Origin: Lachnospiraceae bacterium
Lineage (GTDB): Bacteria > Bacillota > Clostridia > Lachnospirales > Lachnospiraceae
DNA length: 57,828 bases
Assembly (NCBI GenBank): GCA_017539565.1
Contig: JAFYCS010000062.1
Coordinates: forward strand, 1-57,828
Direction: 5' to 3'
Part shown: positions 52,557 through 57,828 of the stretch, one piece after another
Position numbering within the stretch: position 1 is the stretch's first letter
How the letters are laid out: each line of letters begins with the position of its first letter
The notes under the pieces: generated by a model
Seen by the model: the letters and a program-made list of their open reading frames with translations, nothing else
Database searches by the model: none
Told to the model about the DNA's origin: nothing
Made by a program: the position numbers and the translations under genes

Positions 52557-53551
52557 TGAAAAACATACTCATCAAAGCAGACGGAAATAAAGAGATCGCC
52601 AGTGGCCACATACGCAGATGTCTGACTATCGCGGAAGCCTTAAAGAAAAAAGGCGCTGTCGTTTCATTCTGGTTTTCGGATAAAGAAAGTCCTGAAATAC
52701 TAAAGCAGTTTTCGGCCAGCGAAAATGCCTTTTCTTATACGATGGGTGCCCCTGCCGGGAAAGCAGAGTTCCTTTTATTGGACTCATATTCCATTAAGGA
52801 AAATGAATTCGCCGGCTACCGGAACTATGCATCAAAGACCGGATATATCGATGATCTTTGCAGTTTTGATCCCGATGTGGATCTGGTGATCAATTACGAT
52901 CCCGCACCTCCGAAGGATCTCTATCACGCCGGGGTTAAACTCTTAGGCACTGAATACGCACCTCTGCGTGAGCAGTTTGCCGGATGCAGCTTTATGCCAA
53001 GGCCTTCCGCTAACAGGATCTTTATTTCCACCGGCGGAACGGACCCCGGTCACATCATTGAAAGAGTTTTAAAGGAATTCTATACCGATAAGCATCTGAC
53101 TGCTTTATCTATACTGCACTGTGATGTTGTTGTGGGTGCACTCTTTGATGAAAAATATAAAGCAACTCTTAAACTGCTGGCAAGACGTTATCCCGGCATA
53201 GCCGTCAACGAAGGTGTGCAGGATATGGCTGCGCTTATGGGCAGCTGCGACATAGCCATAACAGCCGGCGGCACCACTCTCTATGAGCTGTGCGCTGCAG
53301 GTGTACCTTCCATCGCATTTACAATGGCGGATAATCAGGTGGAGTTCACAAAGAGTTTCCACGACCGTGATGCAATATGTTATGTGGGCGATGTCAGAAA
53401 AGACAATATGCTTCCCAGAACCCTTGCCGCACGCCTGTTTGACATCCTGCCTGATATGCAGCTGCGTTCGCGTCTAAGCGCAAACGCCCGCAGGCTTGTT
53501 GACGGAAAAGGCGCGGAACGTATAGCAGATGCGATAATAAATCTTAAATAA
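52553..53551 (+). CDS. pseG: PseG-like UDP-sugar hydrolase
   Basis: A 332-aa GT28-type protein that would remove UDP from UDP-2,4-diacetamido-2,4,6-trideoxy-altrose before PseI. IKADGNKEIASGHIRRCLTIAEAL contains the catalytic His of the family (GHIRR). IFISTGGTDPGHI and AITAGGTTLYELCAAGVPSI are nucleotide-binding loops. The start ATGATG overlaps the pseI stop; either Met is possible. Last gene of the cluster; no PseB, PseC or PseH lies in the window. Ends 8 bp inside the convergent glycosyltransferase gene. Confidence 0.88.
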   Translation: MMKNILIKADGNKEIASGHIRRCLTIAEALKKKGAVVSFWFSDKESPEILKQFSASENAFSYTMGAPAGKAEFLLLDSYSIKENEFAGYRNYASKTGYIDDLCSFDPDVDLVINYDPAPPKDLYHAGVKLLGTEYAPLREQFAGCSFMPRPSANRIFISTGGTDPGHIIERVLKEFYTDKHLTALSILHCDVVVGALFDEKYKATLKLLARRYPGIAVNEGVQDMAALMGSCDIAITAGGTTLYELCAAGVPSIAFTMADNQVEFTKSFHDRDAICYVGDVRKDNMLPRTLAARLFDILPDMQLRSRLSANARRLVDGKGAERIADAIINLK

Positions 53552-54602
53552 ATTCGTTCTGCCTGTGGATCTCCGGAGCCTCATATATATCCATAAAATC
53601 GTCACCTAAGAATATCTTTTCTTTAGCAAACTTTATGGAATCTACAACGGTATATACGGATACCACACGGTCAAAACTAAGGCCGTCCATGAAATTGAGC
53701 ATCTCCATGGGGAAGGTGCCGTCAAGCAGTATACAGTCCGAAAAAAGCTTCCTGTAATCCAGTTCATCCCTGGGATGCTGCTTTATCATGATCAGGTAAC
53801 CTTCACCATACTGTGCGATTATATCCCTGAAGATCTTCTCACGTACGTCCAGACTGCATAACGGCTCCGATAAGATGAGCATGGTCTTTGCTCCCGCTCT
53901 TTTTTCCAGGCGCTCTTTAAGCTCATCCAGATTCTCTATAAAAAGCTTAAGCATTATTTCCTTCTGCTCACTGGTCAGGGCATCCGTAAGTTTAGTCCTG
54001 GGCAGCTCAACGTATTTCTTACAGGGATACTCCAGCACTGATATATCGTTTACTTCCATGTCGATACAGTATTTCCCGTATCCGTTCTGAATATGTATAA
54101 GCCCCATTGCCGCCATTGCAGCCTTGATCTTAAAATGTCCCCTGTTATCATAGCGCGCGGTATCATAATAACGTATACAGTCAAGTCCGTCTTCCAGCGC
54201 GTGATAACGTATCTTTTTGTAATTAAGATAATACCCTATGGGATCAGAATCACAGAATACATATATCTCTTTATACTGCTTAAAATCTACGGGCACAAAC
54301 TTCTCCTGACATTTCCCGAAAGCCTTGCAGAAACGTATCCTGTTCTTCATGTTGCTGACTATATTACCCGTATCCGTCTTAAGCTTTTCAAGCTCCGGGA
54401 AATACTCGGGACGTTTTTCATCGTATTCATATACATTATTAAATACGGGACATTTCTTCGCACGTCCCACCATACTGCCGAATTTATTGGACATCTTGGA
54501 GAGTATCAGGTCCGCATCGCCGTCAGAACCCCTGTAAAATTCCTTCAGACAGGCAATATATACATGATAAAATGTATGGCATACATATACCCTTGAACTC
54601 AC
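53544..54602 (-). CDS. Putative sialyltransferase-like glycosyltransferase (GT52/polysialyltransferase-type)
   Basis: A protein of about 352 aa with no membrane helix. The opening VYVCHTFYHVYIACL recalls the start of bacterial sialyltransferases, and LIMIKQHPRDELDY with the conserved HP pair recalls the donor-binding HP motif. GTFPMEMLNFM and VVSVYTVVDS lie near the C-terminus as in that group. It would transfer a nonulosonic acid from the CMP form. The inference is strengthened by the facing pseFIG genes. The start is GTG at 54602, in a GTGA overlap with the GT2 stop and 8 nt after AGGGGG; a GTG 24 nt upstream is less likely. The family assignment is by eye and moderate. Confidence 0.55.
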   Translation of the reverse strand: MSSRVYVCHTFYHVYIACLKEFYRGSDGDADLILSKMSNKFGSMVGRAKKCPVFNNVYEYDEKRPEYFPELEKLKTDTGNIVSNMKNRIRFCKAFGKCQEKFVPVDFKQYKEIYVFCDSDPIGYYLNYKKIRYHALEDGLDCIRYYDTARYDNRGHFKIKAAMAAMGLIHIQNGYGKYCIDMEVNDISVLEYPCKKYVELPRTKLTDALTSEQKEIMLKLFIENLDELKERLEKRAGAKTMLILSEPLCSLDVREKIFRDIIAQYGEGYLIMIKQHPRDELDYRKLFSDCILLDGTFPMEMLNFMDGLSFDRVVSVYTVVDSIKFAKEKIFLGDDFMDIYEAPEIHRQNEFI

Positions 54603-55654
54603 TTCCTGATCCCCCTGTAAAACCACAGCAGACGATAATAGATATAAAAGCAGAACTGGCTTTTCATCTGCATGTGCATGAGTTTCTTTTCTTCCGCATT
54701 TACCCGCTCCCTGTAGTAAGGGTTTTCTTCAAAATCCGGGAGCAGCTGCTTCATCTCCTGCGCAAGCTTTTTTGTAAAAGCATAGGCCCCTTTTGCAAGG
54801 CCCGTTTTTTTCTGCATTGCGGAAAAAAGCGTATTTTTATAGAAAAGCGTTATGAACTGATAATCCAGTTCCGCCTTGTATTCATCGTAATAGCCCTCAC
54901 TTCCGGCTGTACTTAAGATCATCCTGCCGGCTTCCATACGGTCATTCAGATTCTTAAGCGACACCGTGTGTACCGTAGAAGCATCATGCTGGTAATAAAA
55001 GTACAAAGCCTCCGGTATATATTCAAACCGCCTGCAGCGCAGCATCCAGCTGTTGCTCACGGCATTATCTTCATAAAAAATATCTTCCGGGAAGATATCA
55101 ACCTTATCACTGCTGCCGGCAGCATAATCCCCAAGTATCAGTTCCCTGCGGTACACCTTTACCACAAGGCTTCCTGTTTCAAGCAGCAGCTTCTTATATC
55201 TTTCTCTGTCCATTAAACCGGTCTGATCAGCGTGATTGCTGCTGACCTGCCTGCCGGGCTTAAAGCTGTGTTCTTCGGTAAAACAGTAATCACAGCCCAC
55301 CATGTCCGCACCGGTCTCCTCTGCTTTCTTAAGCAGACGCTCATAATAATCCGGTACTATCCAGTCATCCGAATCAATAAAGCCTATCCATTCCCCCCGC
55401 GCCTTTGCAAGGCCTATATTCTTAGCTCCGCCCTGGTGGTGGTTCACCTCGCTGTGCAGGGCGATAAAACGCCCGGGATAGCGCTCTGCATAGGACCTGA
55501 GCACGGAAAAAGAATCGTCTGTGGAACAATCATCCACGGCGATAACTTCATATTCTTCCGGCTTAAGGCTCTGCGCCATCAGGCTGTCAAGACAGAAGGC
55601 CAGTTTACCGTCTGCCACCATATTGTATACGGGAACGATTATGCTTAGTTTCAT
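54599..55654 (-). CDS. GT2 family glycosyltransferase
   Basis: A 351-aa cytosolic, GT-A fold enzyme. MKLSIIVPVYNMV, EVIAVDDCSTDDSF, GGAKNIGLAKARGEWIGFIDSDDW (DXD metal motif) and a C-terminal helical region with aromatic residues are standard. Adds a sugar from a nucleotide donor; the acceptor is unknown. Co-transcribed with the sialyltransferase-like gene (GTGA overlap). A stem-loop element (55716-55808) sits in its leader and no clear ribosome site precedes the ATG. Confidence 0.93.
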   Translation of the reverse strand: MKLSIIVPVYNMVADGKLAFCLDSLMAQSLKPEEYEVIAVDDCSTDDSFSVLRSYAERYPGRFIALHSEVNHHQGGAKNIGLAKARGEWIGFIDSDDWIVPDYYERLLKKAEETGADMVGCDYCFTEEHSFKPGRQVSSNHADQTGLMDRERYKKLLLETGSLVVKVYRRELILGDYAAGSSDKVDIFPEDIFYEDNAVSNSWMLRCRRFEYIPEALYFYYQHDASTVHTVSLKNLNDRMEAGRMILSTAGSEGYYDEYKAELDYQFITLFYKNTLFSAMQKKTGLAKGAYAFTKKLAQEMKQLLPDFEENPYYRERVNAEEKKLMHMQMKSQFCFYIYYRLLWFYRGIRK

Positions 55655-55715
55655 TTTTATTCAGGAAATCATGTTCTTTCAGATTTCGCTTACTCAGGTA
55701 ATACTGATACAACAC

Positions 55716-55808
55716 GGATTGCTCCGTTGCTTCGCAACTCCCGCAATCCTAAGAACATTCGCAATCCGCTTCGATGCTTTCAGCATCTTGCTACTTGCTC
55801 ATGTTCTT
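55716..55808 (-). repeat. Structured repeat element, copy 1
   Basis: Stem A: GGATTGC (55716-55722) with GCAATCC (55743-55749), enclosing GTTGC/GCAAC. Stem B: AAGAACAT (55751-55758) with ATGTTCTT (55801-55808), enclosing GATGCT/AGCATC. In minus-strand RNA the inner hairpins have GAA triloops. Copy 2 at 56187-56282 has the same order with matching paired changes. It lies upstream of the GT2 gene. Confidence 0.8.
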
Positions 55809-55825
55809 GCGGATCCTTCAAGTTT

Positions 55826-55860
55826 AAAAAAACCGGGGCATGTATACATGCCCCGTTTTT
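55826..55860 (-). terminator. Terminator of the pfl operon
   Basis: A perfect 22-bp palindrome (55834-55855, CGGGGCATG arms) flanked by A7 and T5, so minus-strand RNA ends in UUUUUUU. It is 25 nt after the glycyl-radical gene stop. Confidence 0.92.
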
Positions 55861-55884
55861 ATTAAACTTGAGTCTCCTGTTGTA

Positions 55885-56130
55885 TCAGATGGACTCATGG
55901 AATGTACGGCTGATAACGTCTGCCTGCTGCTCGGGAGTAAGCTTGATGAAGTTTACTGCGTAGCCGGACACACGGATGGTCAGCTGGGGATAGTTCTCGG
56001 GATGTGCCTGAGCATCAAGAAGAGTATCCCTGTTAAGTACATTAACATTAAGGTGATGGCCGCCCTTTGTTGCGTATCCATCTAATAAAGATACCAGGTT
56101 GTTAACCTGTGCTGCACTTGCTTCTGCCAT
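55885..56130 (-). CDS. Stand-alone glycyl-radical domain of pyruvate formate-lyase
   Basis: 81 aa. [25 protein letters not shown] and [26 protein letters not shown] match the last 75 residues of pyruvate formate-lyase. The radical Gly is residue 56 in RVSGYA. An AGGAGG site 9 nt before the ATG shows that it is a true gene. It resembles GrcA/YfiD, which repairs damaged PFL, but here the neighbouring PFL core appears to lack this domain, so it may be the obligate radical subunit. Third gene of the pfl operon. Confidence 0.9.
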   Translation of the reverse strand: MAEASAAQVNNLVSLLDGYATKGGHHLNVNVLNRDTLLDAQAHPENYPQLTIRVSGYAVNFIKLTPEQQADVISRTFHESI

Positions 56131-56186
56131 TTTTTATTTCCTCCTAAAAAATTTAAGTATTCTAATGTTCTAATTTTTCGTGATAA

Positions 56187-56282
56187 GAATTGCTCCGTTG
56201 CTTCGCAACTCCCGCAATTCTCACATACGTTCGGAATCCGCTTCGATGTCCTGCGGACATCTTGCTACTTCCTCATGTATGT
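56187..56282 (-). repeat. Structured repeat element, copy 2
   Basis: Same layout as copy 1. Stem A GAATTGC (56187-56193)/GCAATTC (56214-56220) enclosing GTTGC/GCAAC; stem B ACATAC (56223-56228)/GTATGT (56277-56282) enclosing GATGTCC-TGC-GGACATC. The changes from copy 1 keep the pairing. It lies between the 71-aa and 81-aa pfl genes. Confidence 0.82.
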
Positions 56283-56294
56283 TAGGTCTTCAAG

Positions 56295-56332
56295 GTCAGT
56301 GGTTTTTCCATGCAAGCATGGAAACCACTGAC
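56295..56332 (-). other. Long hairpin between the 71-aa and 81-aa pfl genes
   Basis: 17 paired bases with one 2-nt bulge and an AA loop: GTCAGTGG(TTT..)CCATGC with GCATGG(AA)ACCACTGAC. 14 nt past the 71-aa stop. No T-run, so not an obvious terminator; may protect or divide the transcript. Confidence 0.75.
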
Positions 56333-56346
56333 TTTGAATCCCTTTA

Positions 56347-56562
56347 TCACTCATAATCATCAAGTCCCTGATGAAGGGTGGGGACGGAGCAAGCCAGAGG
56401 CGTACGGCTGCAGTCTGTACAGCCCATGGTCTCCACTTCCTTTTTAGCGGAAGCTTCGTCGTCCACATTTACATTCACATGGCCTACGCCTTTGGAGAAG
56501 CCCCCGTCGAGCTGTGCCACAAGATCCTGTATCATCTGGTCCTCTGTCATCTGATCTGCCAT
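56347..56562 (-). CDS. 71-aa PFL-associated Cys-containing small protein, unknown function
   Basis: Not a recognised family. The first half (DLVAQLDGGFSKGVGHVNVNV) aligns with the start of the glycyl-radical domain ([20 protein letters not shown] in the next gene). The second half then differs, lacks the RVSGY radical site and holds C48, C51 and C58 in MGCTDCSRTPLACSVPTLHQG. The Cys set could bind a metal or form disulfides. AAGGAG 7 nt before the ATG supports expression. It sits between the PFL core and the glycyl-radical gene, so a role in assembling, activating or regulating the split enzyme is inferred. Confidence 0.75.
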   Translation of the reverse strand: MADQMTEDQMIQDLVAQLDGGFSKGVGHVNVNVDDEASAKKEVETMGCTDCSRTPLACSVPTLHQGLDDYE

Positions 56563-56626
56563 AGCAGTACTCCTTCCGTATTTATTATCGTCCGCATCGA
56601 CTCACCTCCGCTTCGCTTCGGTTCGT

Positions 56627-56707
56627 GAATGCGGCATTCGCCGCATTCTCCCGGACGCTTTCTCTCACAGATGCAAGCAAGCTTGCTCTGTTCGATCTAT
56701 CGTCCGG
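56627..56707 (-). repeat. Structured element, copy 3 (divergent)
   Basis: GAATGCGG/CCGCATTC hairpin (56627-56648), then CCGGACG (56651-56657) with CGTCCGG (56701-56707) enclosing ACAGA-T-GCAAGC-AA-GCTTGC-TCTGT. Same two-part layout as copies 1 and 2 with different sequence. It lies between the PFL core and the 71-aa gene. Confidence 0.65.
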
Positions 56708-56736
56708 TCGAGCGCGGACTCATTGCTTCGCATCAA

Positions 56737-57828
56737 TTACTTCTTGCTGAGATCTACTTCGATATCGCCTGCGAATACCTTATCCTCTTTGCCCAGAGCG
56801 CCGGGGATGATGGTGAAGGTATTGGAGATACCATCCTGGCTGTCATTGAAAGGCAGCTTAGCAACAGAGCTAAGGGATGCAACAGCACCGTGGGTATCAC
56901 GGCCGTGCAGCGGGTTAGCACCGGGTGCGAAAGGCTGTCCCTTACGACGTCCGTCAGGAGTGTTACCTGTAGCCTTGCCATAGGTTACGTTAGAAGTAAT
57001 GGTAAGAACTGACATGGTAGGGAATCCGTCTCTGTAGGTGTGGTGACGACGGATCATCATCATGAACTTGCTTACAAGGTCATGAGCGATCTGGTCTACG
57101 CGGTCATCATCATTACCGTACTTAGGGAAGTCTCCGGTTGTCTCGAAGTCTACGATTATGCCGTCCTCATCACGGATGGGCTTAACGGTTGCATACTTGA
57201 TAGCGGACAGAGAGTCAGCAACAACTGACAGACCTGCCATACCGGTTGCGAAGTAACGACGTACATCGCGATCATGCAGAGCCATCTGTGCACGCTCATA
57301 GCAATACTTATCATGCATGTAGTGGATAACGTTAAGAGTATTTACATAAACGTCAGCCAGCCACTCCATCATATCCTCGAACATAGGCATGAACTTATCA
57401 TATTCGATAACGTCGCCTTCGTACTTGCGGTACTTAGGACCAACCTGCTTCTTGGATACTTCATCGATACCGCCGTTAAGAGCGTACAGCATACACTTAG
57501 CAAGGTTAGCACGTGCTCCGAAGAACTGCATTTCCTTACCAACGCGCATTGAAGATACGCAGCAAGCGATAGCGTAATCATCACCGTGGGTAACTCTCAT
57601 CAGGTCATCGTTCTCATACTGGATGGAAGAAGACTTGATGGACATCTTAGCGCAGAACTCTTTCCAAGGTCTGGGCAGTCTGGTTGACCACAGAACTGTC
57701 AGGTTGGGCTCAGGAGCTGCACCCAGGTTGTTTAAGGTGTTCAGATAACGGAAGCTGGTCTTGGTAACCATGTGACGTCCGTCAACACCTACACCACCCA
57801 GAGACTCGGTAACCCATACGGGATCGCC
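56737..57828 (-). CDS. pflB: Pyruvate formate-lyase catalytic core lacking the glycyl-radical domain (5' end outside window)
   Basis: Partial: open to the right edge (first in-window residues include [15 protein letters not shown]), C-terminus at 56737. Splits pyruvate plus CoA into acetyl-CoA and formate in anaerobic fermentation. [19 protein letters not shown] has the adjacent catalytic Cys pair (codons 57559-57564). [33 protein letters not shown] is the usual late motif. The frame then ends DIEVDLSKK-stop, just where intact PFL continues into its glycyl-radical domain (LDGYF...RVSGYA). That part is encoded separately at 55885-56130. Confidence 0.93.
   Translation of the reverse strand, partial: GDPVWVTESLGGVGVDGRHMVTKTSFRYLNTLNNLGAAPEPNLTVLWSTRLPRPWKEFCAKMSIKSSSIQYENDDLMRVTHGDDYAIACCVSSMRVGKEMQFFGARANLAKCMLYALNGGIDEVSKKQVGPKYRKYEGDVIEYDKFMPMFEDMMEWLADVYVNTLNVIHYMHDKYCYERAQMALHDRDVRRYFATGMAGLSVVADSLSAIKYATVKPIRDEDGIIVDFETTGDFPKYGNDDDRVDQIAHDLVSKFMMMIRRHHTYRDGFPTMSVLTITSNVTYGKATGNTPDGRRKGQPFAPGANPLHGRDTHGAVASLSSVAKLPFNDSQDGISNTFTIIPGALGKEDKVFAGDIEVDLSKK

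Noticed and set aside
55716-56740. ZTP ('pfl motif') riboswitch, because of the pfl context
   Set aside because: The stems lie downstream of the PFL core, not before it, and I see none of the conserved ZTP riboswitch core. The copies look like repeats.
56737-57828. pflB as a pseudogene truncated by an insertion
   Set aside because: The core ends at a domain boundary with all motifs intact, and both downstream small genes keep good ribosome sites and conserved residues. A working split is more likely, though not proven.

Overview
The window looks like a chromosomal segment of a motile, fermentative Lachnospiraceae-type bacterium (Bacillota, Clostridia). The reasons are: an S-box (SAM-I) riboswitch ahead of metK, a SUF operon of the sufCBDSU type, a pyruvate formate-lyase locus, a flagellin/FliS locus next to a large protein resembling a Lachnospiraceae-restricted flagellar family, Gram-positive promoters and strong AGGAGG ribosome binding sites, and tRNA genes without an encoded CCA. 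This is inferred from gene content; no database search was run. Most genes lie on the minus strand and many overlap by 4 bp (ATGA/GTGA), so operons are easy to draw.

Layout. 1-371: seven exact-length 53-bp tandem repeats that run off the left edge. 462-5910 (minus): dnaE, pfkA and a SpoU rRNA methyltransferase. 6038-7504 (minus): metK with riboswitch, terminator and promoter. 7524-8875 (plus): murA. 8879-13531 (minus): a coiled-coil membrane protein, a LysM/G5/M23 peptidase and an HD-GYP phosphodiesterase. 13532-14041: a gene-poor stretch with TTTG-rich repeats and strong hairpins. 14042-19872 (minus): sufC-sufB-sufD-sufS-sufU and a small alarmone synthetase, behind a consensus promoter whose spacer is a palindrome. 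19874-25108 (minus): mfd and a membrane-anchored putative propeller protein. 25112-29890 (minus): a GT26 glycosyltransferase with a four-helix N-terminal module, a TrmO-HAD fusion, trmL and an exported PIG-L deacetylase. 29887-35770 (minus): a 988-aa putative flagellar protein, flagellin, fliS and mnmA. 35903-41609 (minus): a 1.2-kb-codon TPR protein with acidic repeats, then glgB. 41748-42019: tRNA-Val(CAC) and tRNA-Ser(CGA). 42099-48321: a beta-helix lipoprotein, an SPFH/zinc-ribbon protein, an acyltransferase, a flavin reductase, hpt and a DUF4015-like protein.

48425-53551 (plus) is a four-gene pseudaminic-acid-type cluster: an ATP-grasp ligase, a PseF cytidylyltransferase fused to a PLP-dependent decarboxylase-like domain, PseI and PseG. 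Facing it (53544-55654, minus) are a sialyltransferase-like glycosyltransferase and a GT2 enzyme. With flagellin in the same neighbourhood, a modified nonulosonic acid on flagellin or the cell surface is the obvious reading, but the amino-acid-type enzymes suggest an unusual sugar.

55826-57828 (minus) holds what I consider the most unusual locus: a pyruvate formate-lyase whose catalytic part ends at its own stop codon just before the glycyl-radical domain. That domain is encoded as a separate 81-aa protein, with a third 71-aa Cys-containing protein between them. The three reading frames each have normal ribosome binding sites or termini and are separated by large stem-loop elements, two of which show compensatory base changes. 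The pfl core is cut by the right edge.
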